64,000 nt of DNA from Arenibacter hampyeongensis. Lineage in GTDB: Bacteria; Bacteroidota; Bacteroidia; Flavobacteriales; Flavobacteriaceae. The notes under the pieces are model-generated. The model worked only from the letters and a program-made list of their open reading frames with translations, was not told the DNA's origin and searched no databases. The stretch is from contig NZ_PIOB01000001.1 of the NCBI RefSeq assembly GCF_002909255.1, forward strand, positions 496,001 through 560,000, read 5' to 3'. Shown here piece after piece: positions 36,154 through 45,076 of the stretch (within the stretch, counting starts at the first letter, position 1; each line of letters opens with the position of its first letter). A program made the position numbers and the translations under genes.

Positions 36154-38724
36154 ATGCATAGATCCGTCAAAATAGCATTATCGGATAATTGGAGAATCCA
36201 GAGTTCAAGTAAAGTGTCGGAAAAAGGGGATGAAATTTCTACCAAGTCCTCAATTTCCAATAATTGGTTAACCGCTAAAGTTCCATCTACCGTTTTGAGC
36301 ACTTTGGTAGCGAATAAGGTTTATGAAGATCCCTATTTTGGGGAAAATCTGAAGTCGATCCCAACCGAATTGTTTAAAGTGCCATGGTGGTATGCCACTA
36401 ATTTTGAACTTTCTCAGGACCAAGCTGATAATTTTGCAAGTTTAACTTTTGATGGCATTAATTATAAGGCCAATGTATGGTTGAATGGCAAGCTTGTAGC
36501 GGATTCCACGGCTATAGACGGGGCTTTTCGCATAACAGCTTTTGATGTAAGTAAATACCTTGTCAGAGGAATCAACCTTCTGGCCATTGAGGTAGTTCCT
36601 CCCAAACCAGGCGATTTTAGTATAGGCTTTGTAGATTGGAACCCCGCCCCTCCAGATGGGGATATGGGTGTTTTTAGACCCGTAACCTTGCATCTTCATG
36701 GTGGGGTACATATTGAAAAACCATTCGTACAGACCAAAGTAAATCTTGAAACTTTAAAAGAAGCCGATCTAACCGTTTCAACGGAATTGGTTAACCATTC
36801 AGATTCTACTATTTCAGGAGATCTTATCGGAACCATAGGGGCCGTAGTATTTAGGAAAAAAATAAGCCTTTCCCCCAAGGAGAGGAAGCTGGTCGTCTTT
36901 ACAAGCCAAGAGTTTTCGGAACTTAGTTTTAAGGAGCCAAAACTTTGGTGGCCTATTCATTTGGGTAATCCTGACCTATATGATTTGGATTTAAAATTTG
37001 TGGCCAAAGATGCGATTTTGGATGGGTCCCAAGTGAGATTTGGAATCCGCCAAATTGAGGATTATTGGTTAAATGATATTCATCGTGGTTATAAAGTAAA
37101 CGGTCAAAAGGTATTGATCAAAGGTGGCGGTTGGACAGATGATATGCTTTTGATGGATACAGATGAAAGCATTGAAGCACAGGTGAAGTACGTAAAACAA
37201 ATGAATCTCAATTGTATTCGTTTGGAAGGTTTTTGGGGGAAAGACCATAAACTGTACGACCTATGTGATGAACATGGAATCTTGTTAATGGTAGGATGGA
37301 GCTGTCATTGGGAACATGAAATCCATATGGGCGTCCCTGTAAATGAACGTTTTGGAGGCGTGTATAAGCCCAAGGATATAGCGCACGTTGCCCAAGCCTG
37401 GGAGGATCAGGTGGTGTGGTTGCGCAACCATCCCAGCATCTTTGTCTGGACAGTTGCCAGTGACAAAGTTCCCATTACAGAATTGGAGCAAAAATATATA
37501 GATTCCTTCGCCAAATATGATCCCACAAGACCCTATTTAAATTCTACAGGTGGTGTTGGCAGTGACCAGCATGTTATAGGGAGTGAAGATGTCATTAGTG
37601 AGATAAGTGGTTCATCCGGAGTAAAGATGTTGGGCCCCTATGCCTATACTGCACCGGTATACTGGTTTACGGATACCAAATTTGGTGGAGCCTATGGTTT
37701 TAATACCGAAACTGGCCCTGGAGCTCAAGTCCCCCAATTGGAAAGTTTAAAAAAGATGATTCCCGAGGAGCAATTATGGCCTATTGGGGAGGCTTGGAAC
37801 TATCATTGTGGGCGGTATGAATTTGCGGATATTAGTAGATTTACCAAGGCCATTGAAGAAAAATATGGTACGCCAAGTTCTTTGGAAGAGTTCGATAAAA
37901 AGGCACAGGCTATGAACTTTGAGCTTATGCGCCCAATGTTCGAAGCTTTTCAGGTTTACAAAGAGAGATCAACAGGCATAATCCAATGGATGTTGAACGC
38001 GGCTTGGCCAAAGATGTATTGGCAATTGTATGATTATTATTTAAATCCTACAGCGGCATTATATGCTACCCAAAAGGCCTGTTTGCCTTTAAGCCTGATA
38101 TATAATTATGGGGATAAACATATTTATGCCGTTAATGACCATATAAGTCCAATAGAAAATTTGACGGCCCATATTCGGGTTTATTCCATAGAATCGGAGA
38201 TACTCCTTGAATCAAAGGTCGCCTTTGATATGGAACGGGATTCTTCCAAATCTATCATGGCATTGAATAAATTGAAAGGTCTAACAACTACCTATTTTGT
38301 AGATCTACGTTTGTTGGATAAGAAAGGCGTCGAAATCAGCAATAATTTTTATTGGCTCTCCACAAAAGAAGAGGTTTTGGATTATGAGGCCGATTTGGGA
38401 CCATTTGCGTTTCACACCCCTAGTAAGGAATATGCAGACTTTAAGCAGTTGAATGAGCTGCCCAAGATCAAGTTGGAAGAGTCACATTATTTTGATCAGG
38501 ATGGAGAACATCAAAATATTAAGGTGGAACTTAAGAACAACAGCGAACATATAGCGTTCTTGATCAACCTAAAAGTGGTGGATAAAAAGAGCGGGGAACT
38601 TATACTCCCTATATTCTGGGAGGATAATTTTATTAATTTACTTCCTGGGGAAGAACGTATGGTTTGTGCTAATTTTAAAGGGACTTCGGCCGCCGATCTA
38701 AAGGTGGAAGGCTGGAATATATAA
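36154..38724 (+). CDS. GH2 glycoside hydrolase, exo-beta-D-glucosaminidase-like
   Basis: 856 aa with GH2 domain order: jelly-roll sugar-binding domain (to about 180), immunoglobulin-like domain (to about 290), TIM barrel (to about 620) and C-terminal beta domains. The acid/base position reads ASDK with Ser436-Asp437; most GH2 enzymes have Asn-Glu here, whereas exo-beta-D-glucosaminidases of the CsxA type carry Ser-Asp. The nucleophile is likely Glu519 in GFNTETGPG. Such enzymes release glucosamine from chitosan oligomers. No signal peptide is visible, so it may be cytoplasmic, which fits substrate arriving through the symporter. A GlcN-specific role is inferred, and other mannosidase-clade activities remain possible. 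Confidence 0.82.
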   Translation: MHRSVKIALSDNWRIQSSSKVSEKGDEISTKSSISNNWLTAKVPSTVLSTLVANKVYEDPYFGENLKSIPTELFKVPWWYATNFELSQDQADNFASLTFDGINYKANVWLNGKLVADSTAIDGAFRITAFDVSKYLVRGINLLAIEVVPPKPGDFSIGFVDWNPAPPDGDMGVFRPVTLHLHGGVHIEKPFVQTKVNLETLKEADLTVSTELVNHSDSTISGDLIGTIGAVVFRKKISLSPKERKLVVFTSQEFSELSFKEPKLWWPIHLGNPDLYDLDLKFVAKDAILDGSQVRFGIRQIEDYWLNDIHRGYKVNGQKVLIKGGGWTDDMLLMDTDESIEAQVKYVKQMNLNCIRLEGFWGKDHKLYDLCDEHGILLMVGWSCHWEHEIHMGVPVNERFGGVYKPKDIAHVAQAWEDQVVWLRNHPSIFVWTVASDKVPITELEQKYIDSFAKYDPTRPYLNSTGGVGSDQHVIGSEDVISEISGSSGVKMLGPYAYTAPVYWFTDTKFGGAYGFNTETGPGAQVPQLESLKKMIPEEQLWPIGEAWNYHCGRYEFADISRFTKAIEEKYGTPSSLEEFDKKAQAMNFELMRPMFEAFQVYKERSTGIIQWMLNAAWPKMYWQLYDYYLNPTAALYATQKACLPLSLIYNYGDKHIYAVNDHISPIENLTAHIRVYSIESEILLESKVAFDMERDSSKSIMALNKLKGLTTTYFVDLRLLDKKGVEISNNFYWLSTKEEVLDYEADLGPFAFHTPSKEYADFKQLNELPKIKLEESHYFDQDGEHQNIKVELKNNSEHIAFLINLKVVDKKSGELILPIFWEDNFINLLPGEERMVCANFKGTSAADLKVEGWNI

Positions 38725-38784
38725 TAGCCCCTATTAATTGCCCATTTCCTAGTTTGGATTACTTAATTTTTAATAATTGTTATT

Positions 38785-39876
38785 ATGCTAATTTGGACAA
38801 AATATGTGCTTGCCTGTACCCTTCTAATATCAGGTTGGTCCTGTAAGGAAAAGGCTAAGGAAAGCAAATTGGAAACAACAGCCAGGCACCCTGCAATTGT
38901 AGTTGAAGATTACATTTATGAAATAGGCCATGGGCTAACACCCCAATGCCATGCGCCAACCATTGAATTCAGCAATGGAACACTGGTTGCTTCCTGGTTT
39001 GGGGGAACAGAAGAAAAAAACAATGATGTTGGCATTTGGGTTTCTAGAAAAAAGAATGGCATTTGGACAACCCCGGTTGAAGTGGCCGATGGCGTAGAGG
39101 AGGATGGAGTTAGGTATCCATCTTGGAATCCGGTACTATTTAAGCCTAAAAACAAACCATTGATTCTCTATTACAAAGTAGGGCCTGATCCATTGTATTG
39201 GTGGGGAATGTATAAAACCTCCGAGGATGATGGTCTTAGTTGGTCTGCCCCAATCAGATTGGCCGAAGGTATTTTAGGTCCTATAAAGAATAGGCCCGTT
39301 ACTTTGTCCAATGGGGATATTTTATCTCCTTCAAGTACGGAGAGTGAAACAGAGGGCAATAAGATTTATTTGGAAAGGAGCGTAGATTTTGGCAAAACAT
39401 GGACAAAAACTGCGCCTTTGAACGATGGTAAAACATTTAAGGCCATACAACCGGCGATCTTGGACCATGGTAATGATACCATCCAATTATTAAGTAGAAC
39501 CTATCAGGGTGTTATTGGGGAAAATTGGTCTTATGACGGAGGACTGACTTGGAGTGAAATGACAGCTACAGCACTTCCCAATCCTGACTCGGGAATAGAT
39601 GCCATTACTATGAAAGATGGAAGGCATTTAGTTATCTACAATCCGACCACAATAGAATCTGAGGACAGGGTTCCTTTGAGCGTGGGCGTTTCCATAAACG
39701 GAAAGACCTGGGAAAGAGTGTTGGATTTGGAGCCACTAACGGCCAAAACCGATAAAAAGGGAGAGGAATATTCATACCCTACCTTGATTCAAACCCCAGA
39801 CGGAATGATACATATTGTGTATACATGGAATAGAAAGACCGTAAAACATGTGGTATTGGACCCTGAAAAATTATAA
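38785..39876 (+). CDS. Sialidase-fold (BNR/Asp-box) lipoprotein
   Basis: 363 aa, lipobox GWSC (Cys20). Three Asp boxes of the sialidase propeller are at 146-153 (SEDDGLSW), 199-206 (SVDFGKTW) and 249-256 (SYDGGLTW). It belongs to the 'sialidase family protein' group that lacks a clear match to the Arg triad of GH33, so the substrate is unknown; related folds include lyases and hydrolases for other acidic sugars. It is anchored in the envelope and follows the GH2 gene by 60 nt. Confidence 0.85.
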   Translation: MLIWTKYVLACTLLISGWSCKEKAKESKLETTARHPAIVVEDYIYEIGHGLTPQCHAPTIEFSNGTLVASWFGGTEEKNNDVGIWVSRKKNGIWTTPVEVADGVEEDGVRYPSWNPVLFKPKNKPLILYYKVGPDPLYWWGMYKTSEDDGLSWSAPIRLAEGILGPIKNRPVTLSNGDILSPSSTESETEGNKIYLERSVDFGKTWTKTAPLNDGKTFKAIQPAILDHGNDTIQLLSRTYQGVIGENWSYDGGLTWSEMTATALPNPDSGIDAITMKDGRHLVIYNPTTIESEDRVPLSVGVSINGKTWERVLDLEPLTAKTDKKGEEYSYPTLIQTPDGMIHIVYTWNRKTVKHVVLDPEKL

Positions 39877-39906
39877 ACGAATTCATTCTATAACAACCTT
39901 TAAAAA

Positions 39907-41190
39907 ATGAAAAAATTAGCAATAAATGGAGGCTTAGCTAGTCGGGATACCAATAAAAGCCCATGGCCAAAATGGCCGGTATGGGGGAAAGAGGAGGAAG
40001 TTGCCTTGATCGAGGTTCTTAACAGTGGAGTATGGTCCTATAATGGACCAAAGGAAATGGAATTTAATAAATTATTTGCGGAATATACTGGAGTTAAACA
40101 TGCTATTTGTGCTGTTAACGGTACCATAACCTTGCAAATTGCAATGGAAGCCTTGGGTATAGGTGTGGGTGATGAGGTTATTGTCCCTGGCCTCACTTGG
40201 CAAGCCACTGCCGCCACCGTAATCGACGTAAATGCCACTCCTATATTGGTAGATATTTGTGAGGATACCTGGTGTATAGATCCAAAAGAAATTGAAAAGG
40301 CCATAACTCCAAGAACCAAAGCCATTATCCCGGTACATCTGTACGGTGCATTTGCGGATATGGATGCAATCATGGCCATTGCCAAAAAACATAATCTCTA
40401 TGTCATTGAGGATTGTGCCCATAAGCACGGTGGGGAATGGAAAGGTAAAAAGGCAGGAAGTATCGGCAATGTCGGTAGTTTTAGTTTTCAATTATCAAAA
40501 CATTTAACAGCTGGGGAAGGTGGATCCGTTACTACCAATGACACTGATTTGGCCGAGAAATTGGATGCCCTGAGAAATGTTGGACGAAGACCTGAGGGTG
40601 ATTCGCTTATAGGAGCGGACAAAGGGATAGGTGATTATGGTGATGACGGCAATTTTATTCAGTCTGGGAACTATCGAATTACCGAATTTCAAGCAGCCAT
40701 ATTGGTAGAGGGCTTAAAAAGGTTGCCAGAACAAAATGCAACTAGAGATGCCAATGGAGCTTATTTAAATACGCTTCTGAAGGAAATTGAAGGGGTGACA
40801 CCTTTAAAAAGAGATGAAAGGGAAACAAAAAAGGCTTATTTCAATTTTGCTTTTCGATACGATTCAAGTAAGTTTAAAAATTTGCCTGTAGAGAAGTTTA
40901 GAGCTGCTCTCGAAGCTGAATTGGGAATAATTGTAGATGCTTGTTATGAGCCTTTAAATAATTGCTCATTATATGTGCCGCATACAAAACCTTCAAGACA
41001 CAAATTAAACGATGCCTATTGGAAGGCCATTGACCCAAAAAGATTTTCATTACCGGTTTGTGAACGTATTTTTAAGGAAGAATCGGTCTGTTTGCACCAC
41101 AAGGTGTTGATGGGGTCAAAGGCGGATATGGAAATGGTTGCCAGGGCGATAGAAAAGGTTTATGCCCATGCGGGAGAATTGATGGATTAA
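39907..41190 (+). CDS. DegT/DnrJ/EryC1/StrS family PLP-dependent aminotransferase
   Basis: 427 aa sugar aminotransferase-family protein. The PLP lysine is Lys198 in QLSKHLTAGEGG, and Asp169 with His172 in EDCAHKHGG match the cofactor-binding Asp and His motif. Members add an amino group to keto sugars or, in some cases, act as dehydratases. It is cytoplasmic and lies among catabolic genes, so it may run in the deaminating direction or make a keto sugar. It is 30 nt after the sialidase-like gene. Confidence 0.9.
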   Translation: MKKLAINGGLASRDTNKSPWPKWPVWGKEEEVALIEVLNSGVWSYNGPKEMEFNKLFAEYTGVKHAICAVNGTITLQIAMEALGIGVGDEVIVPGLTWQATAATVIDVNATPILVDICEDTWCIDPKEIEKAITPRTKAIIPVHLYGAFADMDAIMAIAKKHNLYVIEDCAHKHGGEWKGKKAGSIGNVGSFSFQLSKHLTAGEGGSVTTNDTDLAEKLDALRNVGRRPEGDSLIGADKGIGDYGDDGNFIQSGNYRITEFQAAILVEGLKRLPEQNATRDANGAYLNTLLKEIEGVTPLKRDERETKKAYFNFAFRYDSSKFKNLPVEKFRAALEAELGIIVDACYEPLNNCSLYVPHTKPSRHKLNDAYWKAIDPKRFSLPVCERIFKEESVCLHHKVLMGSKADMEMVARAIEKVYAHAGELMD

Positions 41191-41247
41191 GCATATTTAA
41201 TAGCCTTAAGGCAGATTCAATTTTTCAGAAAACATTAGATTAAAATA

Positions 41248-42090
41248 ATGAAATTACCTATAGGTCTTCTTATTCTTTTCACCTGGTCCAACCTTGTTTT
41301 ATCCCAAGGTTCCTCGATTGACCTGGAAAATAATAGTTTACCGCAAAATGGTATTTGTGCCCATAGGGGTGCCAACGAAACCCACCCAGAGAATACTTTG
41401 GCGGCGTTTACCGAGGCAATTCGATTGGGAGCGCAAATGATCGAATTTGATGTCCAGATGACCAAGGACAATCAATTGGTGATTATGCACGATGAAAAGG
41501 TCAACAGGACCACTAATGGCCGGGGGCTGGTGGGGAATCTTAGCCTGAGAAAAATTAAAAGACTGGACGCGGGTAAATGGAAATCCAGAAAGTTTAAGAG
41601 GGAAAGGGTACCTACTTTAAAGGAAGCACTGGATATAATGCCAAAAAATATCTGGCTTAATATCCATCTAAAGGGGAATGAACGTTTGGGAGCCGCAACG
41701 GCAGAAGCTGTGATAGCCGCCAATAGAATCCATCAGGCTGTTATTGCTTGTAATAATGAGGCATCCAAAGGGGTAAGACGGGTAAATTCAAACATTATGA
41801 TGTGCAACATGGAGCGATTATCCAGTAGAACCGAGTATGTTAATGGAACCATAGAAAATGGCTTTGCATTTCTTCAGTTGAAAAGTAGTCGCGACGATGA
41901 AAATTTGCCAGCAGATTTGACGAAACTAAAGGAAAATGGGATTCGAATTAATTATTTTCATTCCGAAGAAGAAGGTCGCGTGAAGGAATTATTGGATGCA
42001 GGGGTCAATTTTATTTTGACAGATCGTTTATCTAAAATGCTTGAGGCCTTTGACAAATTCAATTCAGCTCCATCCGTGGAACCAAAATAA
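41248..42090 (+). CDS. Exported glycerophosphodiester phosphodiesterase family protein
   Basis: 280 aa with a signal peptide ending near LVLSQ. The catalytic core is intact: His39-Arg40 in CAHRG, Glu48-Asn49-Thr50 in HPENT, metal-binding Glu66 and Asp68 in IEFDVQ, and His81 in IMHDEK. These enzymes release glycerol phosphate or, in some cases, act on sugar phosphodiesters. It belongs to the SSS-GH2 operon (gap 57 nt) and suggests that the catabolised polymer carries phosphodiester groups, or that lipid-derived material is also used. Confidence 0.88.
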   Translation: MKLPIGLLILFTWSNLVLSQGSSIDLENNSLPQNGICAHRGANETHPENTLAAFTEAIRLGAQMIEFDVQMTKDNQLVIMHDEKVNRTTNGRGLVGNLSLRKIKRLDAGKWKSRKFKRERVPTLKEALDIMPKNIWLNIHLKGNERLGAATAEAVIAANRIHQAVIACNNEASKGVRRVNSNIMMCNMERLSSRTEYVNGTIENGFAFLQLKSSRDDENLPADLTKLKENGIRINYFHSEEEGRVKELLDAGVNFILTDRLSKMLEAFDKFNSAPSVEPK

Positions 42091-42107
42091 TATTAGTAAT
42101 TCAAAAA

Positions 42108-43115
42108 ATGGAAAAAATAAAAATAGCCCTTATTGGTGCAGGATTTATATCTGATTATCATGCCCGCGGACTTCAAACACTGTCCAATGTTGAAATAGTG
42201 GCCGTAGTGTCAAAAAACCTGGAAAATGCCAAAAAGTTTGCCCTTAAGTACAACATCAAAGAGGCGCTGAACGATATTTCATCCCTTGTCAACAGAGAGG
42301 ATTTGGATGCCGTAATTATTAGTACCCCAAACCAATTTCATGCCCCTTATGCCATAAGGTTCTTACAAAATGGCAAAGATGTTTTTCTTGAAAAGCCTAT
42401 GGGAATCAGCGGTGATGAAGGTAGGCAAATAGCTGAGGTAGCTAAAAAGTATAACCAATTGGTGATGGTGGGGCATATGTGGCGTTTTGATGTAGATACC
42501 CGTTATATCAGGGATACCGTAGATTCTGGAACTCTAGGGAAAGTTTTTAAGACCAAAGGCTATGGGATACATGAAAATTGGGGCCCCTCCGGCTGGTTTA
42601 CCAAAAAGGAACTGGCAGGTGGAGGAGCCTTGGCGGATATGGGGGTACATGCTATAGACGCTGTAAGGTATATTTTGGGTGATCCCAAACCAGCTAAGGT
42701 ATATGCCAGAATTTCTACAGAATTTGGCGATTATGATGTGGACGACACAAGTATTTTGGTCATTACATGGGACAATGGCACGGAAAGTATAATAGAAAGT
42801 GGATGGTGGCATCCCCATATGGACGGACCTGAAGCCAGTACAAGCTTGTTCGGGACTAAGGGTTATGCCAATCTGTTTCCCACATTTTTAAAAATGAAAG
42901 ATGGGGAAGGCTCAGTAACCACGGTGCCCGAGCTTCCAAAAAGGGATGATCATTGCGATCAAATAATATATACCCGTCAAATGGAATATTTTGTAGACTG
43001 TATTAAAACCAGACAACAACCCGTGCCAGGAATTGTGGAAGGGCAAATGGTACTGGACATTGTTGATGCGGCCTATAAATCGGCCGAAACTGGCGAAGTA
43101 GTAAATTTAATATAG
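42108..43115 (+). CDS. Gfo/Idh/MocA family oxidoreductase
   Basis: 335 aa. GAGFIS (10-15) is the dinucleotide-binding loop and EKP the family motif (95-97). The active-site stretch GGGALADMGVHAID begins at about residue 172, with the catalytic-type His in GVHAID. It is only distantly similar to the Gfo/Idh/MocA protein at 3310-4302. It probably oxidises a sugar or inositol-like substrate in the cytoplasm in the same pathway as the DegT-like enzyme upstream. Confidence 0.92.
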   Translation: MEKIKIALIGAGFISDYHARGLQTLSNVEIVAVVSKNLENAKKFALKYNIKEALNDISSLVNREDLDAVIISTPNQFHAPYAIRFLQNGKDVFLEKPMGISGDEGRQIAEVAKKYNQLVMVGHMWRFDVDTRYIRDTVDSGTLGKVFKTKGYGIHENWGPSGWFTKKELAGGGALADMGVHAIDAVRYILGDPKPAKVYARISTEFGDYDVDDTSILVITWDNGTESIIESGWWHPHMDGPEASTSLFGTKGYANLFPTFLKMKDGEGSVTTVPELPKRDDHCDQIIYTRQMEYFVDCIKTRQQPVPGIVEGQMVLDIVDAAYKSAETGEVVNLI

Positions 43116-43143
43116 GACCCAGTTTAATCTAAACCTCAAAATA

Positions 43144-43788
43144 ATGGCGCTGAGTGGATTAAAGAACAATATTGAAAACATCATTTTTGATCTGGATGGT
43201 ACCCTTTGGAATCCAATGCCCATGAGTATCAAGGCGTGGCATACGGCCCTGAATGGGTTCGACTGTATTAAAAATCCGATTTCCAGGGAAGATATACAGG
43301 GTATTTTGGGTATGCAGCACGACCTGGTAGGAAAAAAACTGTTTCCATATCTTTCCAAAGAGCAGCAAGACGAGGTCATGAACAGTTGCTATAAACAGGA
43401 GGTAAATGATATTAAGGAATCTGGAGGTGTTTTGTACCAAGGATTGGAAGCCACTTTGCGGACCTTAGGGAAAATTTTTGATCTGTATATAGTCAGTAAT
43501 TGTCAGGCTGGTTATATCGAGGCCTTTTTTGATTACCATGGTTTGGGTGCCTATTTTAAAGATTTTGAATGTTCAGGAAATACAGGTAAGTCCAAGACCG
43601 AAAATGTAAAAATGGTCATTGAAAGAAATACACTTTCCAAACCAATCTATATTGGGGATACCATGGGGGATTATACCGCTGCCGTAGGGAACGGAATACC
43701 ATTTGTTTACGCCAATTATGGTTTTGGCGAGGTACCCAAAGCGGAATACAACATTAATACCATAGAAGATTTAAAGGAGTTGCTTTAA
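43144..43788 (+). CDS. HAD superfamily hydrolase
   Basis: 214 aa. Motif I is IFDLDGTLWNP with Asp16 and Asp18; motif II-like VSN follows at about 119-121; the C-terminal acidic motif is IGDTMGDY near residue 180. The cap domain between motifs is of the phosphoglycolate-phosphatase type. It is probably a sugar-phosphate phosphatase. It is the last gene of the SSS-GH2 operon and the repeat array follows. Confidence 0.9.
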   Translation: MALSGLKNNIENIIFDLDGTLWNPMPMSIKAWHTALNGFDCIKNPISREDIQGILGMQHDLVGKKLFPYLSKEQQDEVMNSCYKQEVNDIKESGGVLYQGLEATLRTLGKIFDLYIVSNCQAGYIEAFFDYHGLGAYFKDFECSGNTGKSKTENVKMVIERNTLSKPIYIGDTMGDYTAAVGNGIPFVYANYGFGEVPKAEYNINTIEDLKELL

Positions 43789-43932
43789 TTCTCCAATGTG
43801 TAAGGCATGCTCCATGCGATGGAGTCCCTTATTGGGAGGAGTCCAGTGGTCAACGGTTTTTTCATAAGTTTTTTCAGTTTTATTACTTGCGGAGAAGTTA
43901 AATGTCCAATTAATATATTGGCTAAGCTATAC

Positions 43933-44735
43933 GTGCGATTTCTCCCTATCGGGCGAAATGACTTGTGTGGTCACTTCGACATGAGCCTTTTTTGGAAGTC
44001 CGGATAACAATCGGAAGAGAAGTCGCACATAATGGTTGTCATTATTGGAATCTCAATTTTATGTTAGGAATAAAATGGTGATTCACGATTATCTTTTAAA
44101 ATTACGATGAGTTACTAGTGTGATTTCTCACGATGTTCGAAATGACTTATGTGGTCACTTCGACAAAGTCCCTTTTCGGGGCCGACGAGAAGTCGCACAA
44201 GCTGGGTTTTCATTTTTGGAAACGTGATTTTATGTTTTCATGGGAATAGTTGCTTCAAGATTAGCTTTCAAAACGACTAATAGCCACTAGTGTGATTTCT
44301 CGCGAGGTTAGGTCTAGAAATGACTGTTGTGGTCACCGCGACATGAGCCTTTTTTGGAAGTCCGGATAACAATTGGAAGAGAAGTCGCACATAATGGTTG
44401 TCATTATTGGAATCTCAATTTTATGTTAGGAATAAAATGGTGCTTCACGATTATCTTTTAAAACTACGATGAGTTACTAGTGTGATTTCTCACGATGTTC
44501 GAAATGACTGGTGTGGTCACTTCGACATGAGCCTTTTTTGGGCGATTGAGAAGTCGCTCAAGCTAGGTATTCGATATTAGGTTACTAATTTTATTCTATT
44601 AGTAGGCAGTAACATCGCGGTTAAATTTTAAAATTTCGTTGACCTACCAATGAGATTACTCCTCCCTGTTGAGCGGTACCGATGACTATAGTGGTCATTT
44701 GGACAAGGGTCTTTTTTCGGTCATTTGGCTCATGG
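43933..44735. repeat. Array of four to five large inverted-repeat units
   Basis: Units start at 43933, 44118, 44290 and 44480, with a decayed fifth near 44650, spaced 172-190 nt. Each intact unit begins GTGYGATTTCTC, has an inner inverted pair CGAAATGAC / GTCACTTCG and ends GAGAAGTCGCAC (44017-44028, 44187-44198, 44379-44390; the fourth, 44548-44559, is decayed to GAGAAGTCGCTC). The outer ends are reverse complements of each other, so each unit can fold into a large stem with internal hairpins. Units 1 and 3, and 2 and 4, share longer spacers, showing that a pair of about 360 bp was duplicated. It has no protein of its own and no target-site-like repeats were recognised. Confidence 0.8.
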
Positions 44736-45022
44736 CATTTCTATTTTAGGGGTATTCCATAGCCCTTAGTGTCCCAAATTCTTGATCTATGATCTAGGAA
44801 AAGGGCTCCTTCCCTTGACCTGTGTGGAGCGAAGTCCAAGTATAATGGAAGGTGGATCTTCAGGTTTCGGCCTTGCCCAGGGCGCGAAGCTGAAGTTATT
44901 CGTTCTTAAACCCCTTTAACTTAAAACTTAGCATTTTAACAACAATGTATTATTTTTGGATGAAGTCAAAAACATTACCTTTCAAGGGGCTTATATAATA
45001 GTTTAGCACATTGTTTTAATAG

Positions 45023-45053
45023 TTGGTTTTAAACTATTGGATCTGTATATTTG
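45023..45053 (+). promoter_or_regulatory. Promoter of the PSD1-DUF1501 operon
   Basis: TTG at 45023-45025, 20 nt, then an exact TATATTTG at 45046-45053 (TAnnTTTG). It lies 24 nt before the chosen start codon at 45077, which supports that start over an in-frame TTG at 45023. Confidence 0.55.
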
Positions 45054-45076
45054 ACAATGAGTATAAAATTTTAACA

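Larger units (their letters stand above)
43789..45076. other. Gene-free 1.29-kb region with inverted-repeat array
   Basis: No convincing gene. It holds the tandem inverted-repeat array at 43933-44735, then an AT-rich segment and the promoter of the PSD1 operon. Open frames here are short and composed of repeat sequence. Confidence 0.7.

Noticed and set aside
43807-44007. Open frame of 66 codons at the left edge of the repeat array
   Set aside because: It runs into the first inverted-repeat unit, has no plausible family or signal, and its composition follows the repeat.
43933-44735. CRISPR array
   Set aside because: Units are 80-95 nt and self-complementary with spacers that are themselves related; no cas genes lie nearby.
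45023-45076. N-terminal extension of the PSD1 protein from a TTG at 45023
   Set aside because: The TTG overlaps the promoter element, and the ATG at 45077 gives a proper lipoprotein signal.
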